The notes: generated from the sequence alone by a model not told the origin. DNA of 64,000 nucleotides from Elysia chlorotica (GCA_003991915.1 RQTK01000804.1:165826-229825), one strand, 5' to 3'. Shown: positions 39,801 through 48,589, counted from the first letter of the stretch. Translations and numbers: made by a program.

Positions 39801-41519
39801 AACAACTTCAGGATTTACGATAGCTCTAATCGGTATGAGAGGAGTTGTATCGACTATTTCTTCTGTCGCTTTGTAACCATCATTGGATTTCTCAAAAGTT
39901 CTCGTTCTAAGTAGCTGAGCATTATTAATCTCTATAAATTCTTTAACGGTTGTTTTACTGATACCTTTACCATTAAACTCTTCGAGGGTGAGTCTAACCA
40001 TTTCTGTTGGTTGAAATTCGTCGTCTTCTTCGGGTATTTCTTTATTGGCTTGCTCAATTTGTTTAAAACGCATCATGTTTAAGTCTTCGACCTGGTCTAA
40101 TATGGTCGTAGATTGAAATTCGTCTACGTTATCCTCTTTATTATAAATTTCCGCATCAGTAGTAACGCTGCCGATATTAGTACCGATAAATTCTGTAGAA
40201 TTAGGGATAATAGTGTATACATCACCACCATCATTAGCCTCTTTGTTACCGCTATTAGATTTTGATTTTTGAAGTTTCCTTAGAACACTAAGATCTTCTT
40301 GTGGAATTTCATTCGAACTATTCGCAATCCGATTGCCCAAACTAGCTTCTGCTAAAGCGGCTACGTCTATAACCATATCGTCATCGTTTAATTCATCTAC
40401 AGCCATTAGCTCATCCACGGCATCTCGAATAGCCGGATCGTCAGGATTATTAGTTAATGCAACGTGATCGATGTTAATTTTTAACAACGCATCTTCTTCA
40501 TCGTCTGGTAATAATGATAGATCTACGTGTCTATTAAACATTCGAAAGACATAATTACATATTTGCAACCAAGTATATTTAGGTACTAACGTGTTTATAT
40601 TGTATTCAAAACACATGTTTAACATTATTCCCAACGGTGTTTTCTTATTTACATTTTTTGGCAATTTATACGGTTTAAAATGCCCGATCAATTTCATAGA
40701 TTCTGGATAGCTTTTACATAACGCGTAATGTACCATCGCTCCGACAATTCGATTGTAATAGTAACTGATATGTTTGCTCCAATACGTATTGGGTGGCGGA
40801 GTAAATTTTTGGGTCGCATGAGGTATATAGTTAATCTTGTTCAATTCGTCTATTTTAATCAACATAGAATTATCGCTAAAGTATAAAACGTTATCCTTTT
40901 TGTCGATTAGAACGTTGCTTAGTTTAAAATCCAACAACAGTAGATTTTTAGACGTTTGTGTGAAATATAGAAATGAACAAAATTGATATAACCAACGCAA
41001 CACGGTATAGGTGTATTCATTACTACTCACTTCCTGGTTTGATAGACTATCTATATACCCTTTCAAATCTGTATCGTATTTCGGATATACCAATCCTCTG
41101 GCTTCATCCGATGCAACATACTGAGGAACTCGCGAAAACTGTCTCAGTAAGAAACAAGAACGCTTTTCTAACATTAATTGAGTTTTGGCTGCATTGTAAG
41201 GGAAATTGAGTTTAGTGTTCAAAACTATCGCTTTCAGTATATACTCTTTTTTAGTCTGATTATCGATTAAAACACATATATAACTATTACTACCGCCGTT
41301 GCTTAATACTTTTGATTTGATAAAGACTTTGTTGTCAAACTGAATTTCGATGCCTTCGGAAATACTTTCGTAGTCCACCCATAAATTCTTCAATTCCTTT
41401 TCTTTAGCGATTAACTCCGCTTCTTCATTATCAGAATCACTGACTATTATTCCGAGATCATCAGATAATTCAACATCCGAAGAATTAGCGGCTGGAATGT
41501 CCTCTCCGTCTTCATCCAT
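33801..41519 (-). CDS. Giant fusion: kinase-like domain + C-terminal Ulp1/SENP (C48) protease
   Basis: A ~2572-residue protein from ATG 41519. Residues ~60-330 are kinase-like: 'YILKAIV' as a candidate beta3 Lys and 'LLLDFKLSNVLI' as a degenerate catalytic loop. Residues ~710-760 carry a Cys/His cluster that may bind zinc. Long acidic and linker stretches follow, with a basic Ser/Lys region (KKSYKSVEF..., SKRKSNDN). The last ~140 residues are a cysteine protease of the C48 type: NFH(~2459)YWLYYIH...IFIYDS (His and Asp), then PKQKDGHSC(~2519)GVFLMKYA (Gln and Cys). C48 enzymes remove SUMO or related modifiers; size and position suggest a large tegument protein. Neighbour 41680-42657 has a related kinase-like domain. 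Confidence 0.72.
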   Translation of the reverse strand: MDEDGEDIPAANSSDVELSDDLGIIVSDSDNEEAELIAKEKELKNLWVDYESISEGIEIQFDNKVFIKSKVLSNGGSNSYICVLIDNQTKKEYILKAIVLNTKLNFPYNAAKTQLMLEKRSCFLLRQFSRVPQYVASDEARGLVYPKYDTDLKGYIDSLSNQEVSSNEYTYTVLRWLYQFCSFLYFTQTSKNLLLLDFKLSNVLIDKKDNVLYFSDNSMLIKIDELNKINYIPHATQKFTPPPNTYWSKHISYYYNRIVGAMVHYALCKSYPESMKLIGHFKPYKLPKNVNKKTPLGIMLNMCFEYNINTLVPKYTWLQICNYVFRMFNRHVDLSLLPDDEEDALLKINIDHVALTNNPDDPAIRDAVDELMAVDELNDDDMVIDVAALAEASLGNRIANSSNEIPQEDLSVLRKLQKSKSNSGNKEANDGGDVYTIIPNSTEFIGTNIGSVTTDAEIYNKEDNVDEFQSTTILDQVEDLNMMRFKQIEQANKEIPEEDDEFQPTEMVRLTLEEFNGKGISKTTVKEFIEINNAQLLRTRTFEKSNDGYKATEEIVDTTPLIPIRAIVNPEVVKDESKTEIRFKITKILSNWGAKMRKYAVDVNDDRTSGRGVNEERLKKFGRLMRVTAFKLKNLLSVLDPNDPLSPEFVDVSISVDPEKGISLQFPRVENIRQLFPSQYVDPLYLYPLLQSDPLRKQIAKSHNINKIHLICKVCSYIHTSTYCPLQGTTSYYKGEYLEEDKWTPSFRTCYCDHHELVGYCETQQRRYQELVDEMIEAAGEDAEAGMALEFSSIERFMEAFTYDGEDESDESENKSEYLSEKYLDSMISQLLQDNGNIENEDWDQLITNMTKDEQNLDAEAGVEIDNMLYQNPIAKPIVLQEDAREDDYEINILSTQIPLDRATNGIDYAGLSETFQPLVNVTGVEHAHSRSVQNKQVPDSSGPSENAMKYIMNKSVYDGVKDSERYLEFKKLAITEGKESSVPKQYINRLLTYPIARRDEEEDVHKPLNERQAKLINTDLLQQVLNESGLGNLREEPLEDEDTIATFTSTSGSIRPNRVPKERDEEEERPSRALSPQGNEFPDKRKPGQQKYISIYNTFFKNKEPAKVVNLTSANIKLWIMAEEQIIPQNIMDSITNNAPFSDNKDDFESKLINSTKHVFHFGLRRQEKREMYFKDLTIYDIASMSIETEFFLSLDTQKYSSSTLQANALALRETLCRKAFRNYVLQVFKRHLSNDYTPIEMDDNVKWYMNWIQFRTRLRIQAKAIEVKKEIENFKKRHYNTNQWTQAQIVAYCPQYYVNVFDSSITKMRYHADYYKTLQAKLSGRLEKNRKHFETNMPPPNVPYPMDNLPTAPPLKPITFVQSKMTRLEGDHSDFKTEMKMIYAHVLANMNVVKNKSNLIYIDYENDKFSSFFDRKLKTVHRYIIVSDRNLTNNVWTGIVIDVKNDVVEHTHIIDKLKLTKEHNTIEKYIVNKYFYANIPNHSKNAKYWPKVVIDAIIEHNKTFNRTVTPQIVNKSLDTKRVHVPRKTSTTEKKISGAKKQPVIKLDKSSNFKPSTPTKVSPKKSYKSVEFLDSSDDEQTSNKSTPKPNDVSKSSKIIRGGSKRKSNDNPSYESKKSKIKRVDAEPSKPPENDIRKALKRSTSFKMTENELKLSYNKWKQYEPAKYDKPKWPEVYKQTVEILEMNKLYFDATMNAYDIVTAKGYVTTKLYNEWNYELDAIMIIPVLTDYNKSRFSRLLEDFFVSSCNLFIIPVALEKENFYMVCIVNIKKKKIHIITNYSSNLENSYLWYKSYGNRVIVDIMNAYSHFGIEDSIKPHIYSKPGPSCVYKLGNIYNKFLDGADLDIVRELLRKDNDDTFNYEHDVELMKTYAKELGLFGLAIDPKKDVMIKFPPIQMYNDKIVSTMRDFIYGGDVVKKYVTLCQKFYPEDMIVFIDYNQINMKKKNIIESNTKILFIEHSKILFVVLPRLHIVYKYHVEPISNTEVVNNVSAYTKMPVYPKDLHFNEKKITFVVQKLMLVDLFVTHILYRNVDKLINENLTNFETATKPVSLYFRTNVFKSVSSNSLFYRGSLDNIHLPHLKGFLRNDLLNIIISKLNALVVPPYPHYNNNHDMYFYPICNDEKSVYDYLNMSSSWNTIEDLANCLSSQHVICKLSTEYYVYVEILINRSGDGKSLVKTNIYTPNINLDNDFYKFLNPHLMYRPVGFIKYNRTSVKENHVVNTISSLNVSGEYSQYYAIWNMASKIKKLSSEITFSMDNCHNLLRTILQSYTEQRPRNDDDDDMVISDITDIYSGSTISLGYNPNSDNRTVVINKTNLIDDVDSIIERLKNIYPTKMNVIYSSSQNGFMTKSSLADTTKLIRAVHLLDNTNMTFSVVKENTNPLFISREDYIKFKNRPNEYVSSEVINYYINSLLMDPPNKHICYYFRRKVDLLLLPPKAHMFDGIDVIIGMVQDNFHYWLYYIHKETKDIFIYDSLYYNSGADNRHSDILQQLLIYFPSYTIRHNHTIPKQKDGHSCGVFLMKYAKDLIDAKRAQRKEWVTTDEFSIHAFRAEVSEYIENRIRYSTQNYT

Positions 41520-41679
41520 ATTGTAAATCAACTCATATAGTCGAGAAAAAGTTGTATTATAATAATACCTTTTAATTTCAGACAACAGAAATTAAGATAT
41601 GATTATATACACTTTTTTCAAATGTTAATATATTTCAGTTCACAGAAAATAACATACATAATAAATAATTGACAATGCA

Positions 41680-42657
41680 TCAGGCTTTATATTTGTGAAA
41701 TGTTAAATGATAAACTAATACAGGCCATGGCATCGGAACTGTTGTAGCATCACTTTTGAGTAGCTGTAAATCGTCTCCGAAGCAAAAAAATAACAAAGTT
41801 ACTAAAGTATCACAAATACTGTTGTGGGATCTTTGTTTCTTAATGATTTCAACGGTTTTATCTAAATTATCTATGAGAAAATCCACGTCAATTCTAGTAC
41901 ATATCATTTCAAGCAATATTAAACCTATAACATAGGTGTTGAAATATTCATATCTATGAAATATTCGGTTAACGCAGTCGAATGTGTTGTGATAATACTC
42001 TATCGTATCGTCATCTTCGTCGAATAGTTTTAAAGATCCCACATCGACAACTTTATATTCATCTGGTTGATACAATACATTTGACAATTTTGCATCTTTC
42101 CACAACACTCCCTTTTTGTATAGTTTATCTAAAAAACTGGCAATGAAATGAATCGTATTTAGAATGTATTCATGATGAACTATCAAAGAAGCACAAATGG
42201 AATAAGACTCGAAATGCTGTTTCGTAATTTGTTCTTTACAGATGTTTCTATAGTAAATATCTACATCAAACCCTTTGAACGGGTAAACCAAACCATGATC
42301 CGTTTTAAGAAGATATGGTATGGTGAAAGGTAGAAATTTCTCTTGATACACGTGTTCGTTAACAGATGCGCAACCCGGCTCGGTTATGTATTTATATACG
42401 CACAATCCATGATCGGACATCCACGCTTTATAAATGATGCTATAAGAAGTTTTGATGAAACAGTTTGGATGATACCAAAACTTATTATCCAAATCGCAAA
42501 TCCAGTCTTTCAGTAGTTCATCTTCGGCATTCAATGGTATATTCTTTCGAATATCGTTCATCCAAACCCCGACATCTTCCAAAAGGGCGGTATCTTCTTC
42601 TTTATTTAATTTTAAACATTCCGTAAGGAATTTATCGTTTTCGTACAATTCATTCAT
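41680..42657 (-). CDS. Kinase-like protein
   Basis: A 325-residue protein from ATG 42657. The catalytic-loop-like sequence is GVLWKDAKLSNVLY (D and N present, with WKD instead of HRD), followed by YKVVDVGSLKLF in place of DFG. The N-terminal lobe lacks an obvious glycine-rich loop. 'HGLVYPFKGFD' resembles 'RGLVYPKYDTD' in the adjacent giant protein, suggesting that the two share a kinase-like ancestor. It could be an active divergent Ser/Thr kinase or a pseudokinase. The upstream neighbour on the same strand ends ~160 bp away. Confidence 0.6.
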   Translation of the reverse strand: MNELYENDKFLTECLKLNKEEDTALLEDVGVWMNDIRKNIPLNAEDELLKDWICDLDNKFWYHPNCFIKTSYSIIYKAWMSDHGLCVYKYITEPGCASVNEHVYQEKFLPFTIPYLLKTDHGLVYPFKGFDVDIYYRNICKEQITKQHFESYSICASLIVHHEYILNTIHFIASFLDKLYKKGVLWKDAKLSNVLYQPDEYKVVDVGSLKLFDEDDDTIEYYHNTFDCVNRIFHRYEYFNTYVIGLILLEMICTRIDVDFLIDNLDKTVEIIKKQRSHNSICDTLVTLLFFCFGDDLQLLKSDATTVPMPWPVLVYHLTFHKYKA

Positions 42658-42740
42658 TATTCTGTGCGCAAGTTATTTCGGTATCTATACTCTACATAGG
42701 ATTTGAAACATCACGAACATATCAGCTTACCATAAACACA

Positions 42741-43661
42741 TTACTCATATTTAATTCTAAATACCTTACCTATATTAATTTTTTGGTTAGTAGTGGCTAA
42801 GTTATAAGGATGAACGTGCGATAGTATTTTGCCGATAGGTTTCACACAAGTTAAATAGCTATACAGATATGCCATTTCCTCAAGAGTTAATTTATATTCT
42901 TCCAACCATCTAAATAAACTACTATTTTTACAATTCGGTTTATCGTTATGAATATTTTGTTTAATGTTAGCTAAAGTAGCTGTAGTAATCGCTGGATATA
43001 CCTCTACTTCGCTTTTAAATTTATCCTTTATTTCATTAGTTAATAGTGTTATCGGTTGATTTTGTTGTTGTTGTCGCGTTCGTTCTTCTTCTAGTTTATT
43101 TATAAATAAAATCCATCTTCTAGCCTGTAAGCAATCGTCTATGAGAGCGGTTAAATCGGTGTGATCTAGTAACATGGGATGTGCGAATGATTTATTGTAC
43201 AGAGAGAATAAATGACACTCGCTAAAATTAACGTGAGAATTTAGAGGTGGCAGTGCGTATACGTATTGACCTGTTCTCAAACTAGTTAATCCCGTATTTG
43301 ACAATTCACCGAACAACGCGCCAGTCTTACAATGCAGTCGATATTTTCTAGTGTATTCATCGAATGAAACTCTATCCAGTAGTCGCCAGGTGAATGCTTG
43401 TCGACTGATCTGAATCTTGATTAGGCTGATCCATTTAGATTTTTCATCCTTTTTTGCCATACTCGATTTGTTAATGGGGTAAAACGCATCGTCAAGGTCT
43501 TTAACGGAATCTATCGACGTTGCTGTACTGATTAAGATTGGTGTATCTATCACTCCTCTGGTTTCCATTAACCAAGTATCTTTCTGGCGTCTTTCAACAT
43601 TTTTTTTCAATATATCCTCTTGGATCGCCGGTTTGGCGTACGGATTATAACGTGACATCAT
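42741..43661 (-). CDS. Unknown 306-residue protein
   Basis: From ATG 43661 (MMSRYNPYAK). Soluble, mixed alpha/beta with a Gln-rich patch (RTRQQQQNQP, ~residue 200). It has no signal peptide or membrane segment. It sits immediately downstream of the terminase gene on the same strand (gap ~50 bp). Position in a packaging and capsid block makes a capsid or packaging role possible, but nothing in the sequence proves it. Confidence 0.6.
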   Translation of the reverse strand: MMSRYNPYAKPAIQEDILKKNVERRQKDTWLMETRGVIDTPILISTATSIDSVKDLDDAFYPINKSSMAKKDEKSKWISLIKIQISRQAFTWRLLDRVSFDEYTRKYRLHCKTGALFGELSNTGLTSLRTGQYVYALPPLNSHVNFSECHLFSLYNKSFAHPMLLDHTDLTALIDDCLQARRWILFINKLEEERTRQQQQNQPITLLTNEIKDKFKSEVEVYPAITTATLANIKQNIHNDKPNCKNSSLFRWLEEYKLTLEEMAYLYSYLTCVKPIGKILSHVHPYNLATTNQKINIGKVFRIKYE

Positions 43662-43714
43662 GGTTATTGTTTACGAGTTTTCGAAACGATACCCATAATA
43701 ATAATATAATTTAT

Positions 43715-45955
43715 TTACAATAACCGCGGCTTTTTCGGAATTATGGAAATGTGAGGTTGTTTACGCTTAAACTCTTTTTCAATCGGTATGGTCTTAACAT
43801 TAGGTGAACTATACACGGTTCGTTTAGAAATGATATCGTTTCTCAATTCGTTTACTAAAAATCCCGTTTTAATCTTAGGTTGATAGCATTCTTGTATAGC
43901 TTTAAACTCACCTCTAAATTTACCTTTCATGTAAATTTCAGCGAAATGAAAAGTCATAACTAACGAAACGATTAAATCATCTTGACATTTAGAATTGAGT
44001 TTACCAGTAAGTCCTTGTCCGGGTATATTCTTAAAACTTAACGATTGTTTCTTCAATTCGGATATGACTACGCAACAATCCGGTAGCGAACAGTCGATTT
44101 GAAACACTCCGGTATTTAGTGTATATTCTATAATTTTGGTAAAAATTCTAGTTTTCATATAACCTAACGTATATCCCGGTCTACAATGTCTGGCATTATT
44201 CGCATTTTTACCACCCCCATAATACAGATAAACGGGACTAGAATAATTCGTATAAGTATCTATTAAACTGGAATAAACACACTGAGTAGAGGCGAGACTA
44301 CTGTTTGATTCCATCGCTACGTAAAATCTAACGTATTGATCTTTTTCGACACATCTGAATCTCTGTTTACAATGTTCTATGCTATCTACGATCATATTGA
44401 AGATATATCTATCATTATGAATTAAATCACTCATATGAATGTGTTTGAATTTAGCGAATAGTATAATGGGAGTGATGGCCCAAGGTAAAATACAACTAGC
44501 AACAACGCTAGTGGCCGATTGTTCTACGCCTCCGTACGAAGGATCTATATAAATGAAAATTTTGATAAATCCATGTTTTTGAATCTCATAATTTCGTTTA
44601 GTTTGATCGAAAACGTTGATGTACGTATCTGGATTGTCTAAAGAATTTCTAAACTCTTCGTGAAATAAGAATTTTTCTTTATCGGTTATAATTTGATCCG
44701 AAGTAAAAGTTCCCATTTCATCATTATAAGTATGAAAGACACCGGCTAATATTTCCGTAAGATCTCGAGTATTTTGTTGAAAATTTAGATATCTAGGCAC
44801 GTAAAAAGATAAATTGACACAAGCCGGTTGAGAATAACTATATTTCGTATGTAACGAATTAGTACAAAACAGTCGAAACATGTATAATATACCGAAGCAG
44901 ATACGATTATCCGGTCTAAAGAAATTAATCATTCTACTTTTGTTCGGAGACGTAAAGAATGTTATGGGACAATGATTTCTGCACCCCAAAGCCATAATCG
45001 TGGAAATTTTATTTTCGTCAATGCTAAACGTCTCGTCTACTAAACACAAGTTTGGATCGGGGCCTCTCAAAGCCGAGTCGTGCTTGGCGCTAGCGATGCG
45101 CAAAGTCGATCTACTACCATCTTCGTGTATAATTTCTATACCCTGATTGGGGAATTTTAAAGTAAAATGATAATTATTGGTCATTTTGTGAATTTTAAGA
45201 AACGTTTTAATTTTATCTCGATTTTGCTGCACAACTTCCATTTTATGAGCTATCATGAATATATTCATATCTCTCAACGTTAATAGTGCGGCAGTTGCGA
45301 TAATCGCTTGAATGGTCGTTTTACCGTATCCTCTTTGGCATATGGCCACAGTGTATTTAGAGCTGAGTTTCTTGGCTAAAAAATTAATATTGATGTAATT
45401 TATTCCCAAATATCTTCTAGACATGCAATATATAAAATGACTCACCATGTCCTGTCCGTAGGTAAAATTGATATTATAACACACCGTTTGTAGCAGTAGA
45501 GTCTTTTGATACACCTCTAAAAAATGAGACGGACTAGATTCGTATCCGACCAACATAAATTTCTTATAAGAGTCGTAAAAAGTGTTGATTATACTGCCTA
45601 TCATGTTTAGCGATGTTGACACGTTCATCGTCAGAGTTTCAATTTCCTTATTTATGTTAATTTCCTCGCCCTCTAACAAATTTATCAATTCTAATTCGTC
45701 TTGCGGTAAGATATCCGTTTCCGGAAAGTATTTGCTAATTTGCAATTCTTCGTCTATATACGACGGAATTTCGGACTTTTCTTCATTCAACAATCTATCC
45801 CATAGAATTAAATTTAGCTCTCCCATGATATAGTTAGTGATACTATCTCTGCAAGGAACATGTCTCCATAATAGATCGACGTTACTATGATGTAAAGAAG
45901 AGACAAAATCTAATTTAAAGGTTACTTTGTTCTTATTCGTGAAATATACAGACAT
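43715..45955 (-). CDS. Terminase large subunit (UL15/UL89-type ATPase-nuclease)
   Basis: A 746-residue protein from ATG 45955, in one uninterrupted frame. Walker A: CQRGYGKTT at ~206-214 (herpesvirus pattern P-R-R-H-G-K-T). Walker B: LCLVDETFSI near ~300, followed by 'ITFFTSPNKS' (coupling motif). C-terminal RNase H-like nuclease: YIDPSYGG (~467), AMESNSS (~548) and DDLIVSLVM (~660), giving the acidic triad. It packages concatemeric genomes into procapsids through the portal. The length equals the family norm. This is the strongest single marker for the order Herpesvirales in the window. Confidence 0.88.
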   Translation of the reverse strand: MSVYFTNKNKVTFKLDFVSSLHHSNVDLLWRHVPCRDSITNYIMGELNLILWDRLLNEEKSEIPSYIDEELQISKYFPETDILPQDELELINLLEGEEININKEIETLTMNVSTSLNMIGSIINTFYDSYKKFMLVGYESSPSHFLEVYQKTLLLQTVCYNINFTYGQDMVSHFIYCMSRRYLGINYININFLAKKLSSKYTVAICQRGYGKTTIQAIIATAALLTLRDMNIFMIAHKMEVVQQNRDKIKTFLKIHKMTNNYHFTLKFPNQGIEIIHEDGSRSTLRIASAKHDSALRGPDPNLCLVDETFSIDENKISTIMALGCRNHCPITFFTSPNKSRMINFFRPDNRICFGILYMFRLFCTNSLHTKYSYSQPACVNLSFYVPRYLNFQQNTRDLTEILAGVFHTYNDEMGTFTSDQIITDKEKFLFHEEFRNSLDNPDTYINVFDQTKRNYEIQKHGFIKIFIYIDPSYGGVEQSATSVVASCILPWAITPIILFAKFKHIHMSDLIHNDRYIFNMIVDSIEHCKQRFRCVEKDQYVRFYVAMESNSSLASTQCVYSSLIDTYTNYSSPVYLYYGGGKNANNARHCRPGYTLGYMKTRIFTKIIEYTLNTGVFQIDCSLPDCCVVISELKKQSLSFKNIPGQGLTGKLNSKCQDDLIVSLVMTFHFAEIYMKGKFRGEFKAIQECYQPKIKTGFLVNELRNDIISKRTVYSSPNVKTIPIEKEFKRKQPHISIIPKKPRLL

Positions 45956-45958
45956 CGT

Positions 45959-46597
45959 TCATCTAATGTTTAACACACACTTTACATCTGATGAATTTTC
46001 TTCGCGATAAATAAACGTATAATATATAAAATTGCTGATATACCATACAAAGACACAATCGTCGATACAATTCAACACAATAGGGTTATAGATGGGTACG
46101 CGATAACCCGTATTGACGTTTATGCATTTTGTAATGGTAACGTTATTCAGAAGAAATTTGTTAAAAATAAAGAGCTCTACGCGAGTAACGACAACACTGC
46201 TATTTTGGGCGTGGTAATTTCCGAACACGACATATCTATCCGATTCGTCCAGGTTACTGTTTTGATTCGTTATATTCGTAACGTTTACGGTAAGTAGATT
46301 ATTTTCCGATATAACATTATGCGAAGGATCTGAACAGTTAATCGTAGGTTGTACGGATGTTATAAAATTATTGTCGATTCGCACAACCAACAGGGTAAAG
46401 TTAAATCCGAAGCAATGACTGTTATCAAAATATACCATACCACCGGTTCCATAAGCTATAAAATATGTCCGTTCGTAATCTTCTCTAAATAACAAATAAT
46501 TCGCAGACGGTAAGTATACCCGTCCTATACCGTAGTTGCAACATAACGATAAATCTACGTTTGCAGGATTATAGACGATATCAGCATTGTGAGACAT
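45959..46597 (-). CDS. Unknown beta-rich protein, 212 residues
   Basis: From ATG 46597; its stop lies 3 bp before the terminase start, so the two are probably read together. The composition is beta-rich with many Asn (several NxT/S sequons) but no signal peptide. Cysteines are scattered (CCNYG, CFGF, NCIDDC). Family not recognised. Its place directly upstream of the terminase is suggestive of a virion component, but this is inference only. Confidence 0.6.
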   Translation of the reverse strand: MSHNADIVYNPANVDLSLCCNYGIGRVYLPSANYLLFREDYERTYFIAYGTGGMVYFDNSHCFGFNFTLLVVRIDNNFITSVQPTINCSDPSHNVISENNLLTVNVTNITNQNSNLDESDRYVVFGNYHAQNSSVVVTRVELFIFNKFLLNNVTITKCINVNTGYRVPIYNPIVLNCIDDCVFVWYISNFIYYTFIYREENSSDVKCVLNIR

Positions 46598-46660
46598 CCG
46601 AAAAAAAAAAAAGAATTAGCGCCTGCAAGAGAAGATATTTAGCGTTTCCGAGCATTGTTT

Positions 46661-47347
46661 TTAAAAATTTAATATGGCTTGTGTATAACGAGGGTGAAAA
46701 ATAAGCGTATTATTCTGCTGAGATACTGGTAGTTTACTGATGATATTACAATAAAAACAACGAATCGAATTATGTCTTGTCTTTACGATTTCTACCTTAA
46801 ATTCCTTAGTGAATATATTAAAAATGACGGCTTTGAATCGATTCGCATCCCGTTTGCAAGTATATTTTTTAATATTAATAATGACATGCTGATGTTTTAA
46901 ATATTCCACGATTAATAACCCGGACTTTGGTACATTATTTTCTTTATAGATACGGTAATCTTTGTTAAATACCGGCTGTAAATAAATGTCTTTACTAGAT
47001 AGAATGGGACATAGGAATATTTTATCTAGATTATTTATTTTACCATAAGCAAAGTCGATGTTCCTTTTCGTTTCTTCAAGCGGGAATTGAGCAGACTTTA
47101 AGTTGACGATATATAAATTTTGAGCTACCTGATTTAGGTAAATATCTGTACAATCTTCAAAATTCGCCTGAGTTTTATAAAGAGACGAACGAAGTTGATA
47201 TGTGGAATCATTAATTTTAAACAATACCGCCCATTGCTTTATATTGCAGCCCCATATAGTTATAAATATTTGAGTAGATTGATATTGGAATATTTTAGTC
47301 CAAAAACAAGATTCCGATATTATTTTTAATATTACACCACCTATCAT
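46661..47347 (-). CDS. Unknown beta-rich protein, 228 residues
   Basis: From ATG 47347, 40 bp from the divergent secreted-protein gene at 47388. Beta-rich with a CFYC pair near the C-terminus. No signal peptide or membrane segment is clear. It follows the same strand and style as 45959-46597 and may be a distant relative. Family not recognised. Confidence 0.55.
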   Translation of the reverse strand: MIGGVILKIISESCFWTKIFQYQSTQIFITIWGCNIKQWAVLFKINDSTYQLRSSLYKTQANFEDCTDIYLNQVAQNLYIVNLKSAQFPLEETKRNIDFAYGKINNLDKIFLCPILSSKDIYLQPVFNKDYRIYKENNVPKSGLLIVEYLKHQHVIINIKKYTCKRDANRFKAVIFNIFTKEFKVEIVKTRHNSIRCFYCNIISKLPVSQQNNTLIFHPRYTQAILNF

Positions 47348-47365
47348 AATTGTTATTTTTTTTTT

Positions 47366-48230
47366 CTCCTTCTCTTTCTACAGAAAGATGACGACCGCCG
47401 GCGTTATACTGAGTCTATTTTATTTGTGTTTTGTGCTTGCCCAGATATGCAAAGCTGATCCAGTAATCACGGATGATGTGCTGGTTATGAATGGTAACGT
47501 CAGTTTGCAAGAAATGAATAGTAGAAATGACCGGGAGGTTATGTATATCGCAGTTGACAAGAATGACGACCCGTGTTCAACATTAATACCAGATCGCAAT
47601 CCCGTTTGTGTATTCTGTTTAAGCGGTGCTTGTGAGGGTGTTTCTCGCGGTCAAAAGTTATTATTCGTGTCACCCTCGGATCACATGTTTTGTCGATTGA
47701 GGTATAGAATTATTACCACACCTCATCCACGCGTAACTTGTATGCCATTTTTGAGACAAATTTCTGTTGAAAGATCTATATTAACTAGATCTTCTTAACT
47801 CATTTTCCCGGTAACATGTATCCAGCAAGACCCGTGGATGATTGTACTTAAAAAAAAAGCGTTCGTAGTTTATTATCTTGTGCACAGACTTAAATACGAT
47901 GTCAAAATTTTTATATCTTACACCAACTATTGACAATTTAATAAAAAATCACAATGGCGATATATTACAACCATTAAAACCTTCTAACCTGTTCAATTCG
48001 TTTATAAACCCGTCGTCCGTTTATAAAAATTATTGGGGGTTAATTAAAACGGTAGACGATGAGTATACGTTCGGGTATTTTCTATTTAACTGGCTTATTA
48101 AATTGATAGCGACTCACGATCCCGTTTTGAATACGAAATTATTCGACGACGGTTACGGTCAAGTCGGTAAAGAATTTCTAGAATTATACGTGGATTTCGT
48201 GTTACCTTACTATATAGACCAAGACGCCCA
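47366..48230 (+). repeat. Duplicated block A (first copy)
   Basis: Nearly identical to 49593-50465 (second copy), in direct orientation. It covers a small secreted-protein gene and the first ~110 codons of the 430-residue gene. At its right edge it passes directly into block B at the shared bases CCA (48228-48230), a fusion junction with minimal homology. Confidence 0.85.
47388..47798 (+). CDS. Small secreted Cys-rich protein
   Basis: A 136-residue protein from ATG 47388 with a signal peptide (MTTAGVILSLFYLCFVLAQI, cleavage near residue 22), one NVS sequon and cysteines in a CVFC-x3-AC cluster plus FC and TC. No membrane anchor, so it is probably secreted. The start codon is preceded by TTCTCTTTCTACAG, which reads as a good 3' splice site. 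A second, broken copy lies at 49615-50025. Family not recognised. Possible host interaction factor (inference). Confidence 0.6.
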   Translation: MTTAGVILSLFYLCFVLAQICKADPVITDDVLVMNGNVSLQEMNSRNDREVMYIAVDKNDDPCSTLIPDRNPVCVFCLSGACEGVSRGQKLLFVSPSDHMFCRLRYRIITTPHPRVTCMPFLRQISVERSILTRSS

Positions 48231-48315
48231 GAACCGGGTAGTAAAACGTCTGTTTATAGGTACTGGGATAAGCACTGCAGAGAAAAGGAAAAACGTTGGT
48301 ACGACGAACGTATAG
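47899..48315 (+). pseudogene. Partial copy of the 430-residue gene, fused at a duplication junction
   Basis: The first ~110 codons match the start of the gene at 50134 (MSKFLYLTPTIDNL versus MLKFLYLTPTIDNL). At the block A/B junction the sequence passes into duplicated block B. It is a partial gene produced by the rearrangement. Whether it is expressed is unknown. Confidence 0.7.
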
Positions 48316-48448
48316 TGGGAGCTAAACGATTCACTTGCGACTTGTTGCCTACCGATACTTATTTGAAACCTAAAACCAAACGTAAAATGGGCCCTGAGTT
48401 TTTGAAAAAGAAGGCAGAGAAAATGTTGAAAAGCGGTAGTGTTAGTAG

Positions 48449-48482
<34 letters not shown>

Positions 48483-48548
48483 AATCGAGAAGAAGAAGAA
48501 GAAGAATTAGAAGAAAAAAAAATAATGACGATAGCAAAGTTTTTGTAA
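48315..48548 (+). pseudogene. Partial copy of the 3' end of the GC-rich gene
   Basis: A 77-codon frame matching the C-terminal part of the protein at 61289-62371 (the AKRFTCDLLPTDTYLK region, Asp run, Glu run). It lacks that gene's 5' part and has no ATG of its own at the left edge. It is a fragment carried by duplicated block B. Confidence 0.65.
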
Positions 48549-48589
48549 AGCCTAAACAACCACCACCACCACAATCTCGTAAACGTTCA

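Noticed and set aside
48359-48574. Poly-Ser minus-strand frames (also at 62182-62397)
   Set aside because: They are the antisense of GAT and GAA repeats encoding Asp and Glu runs.
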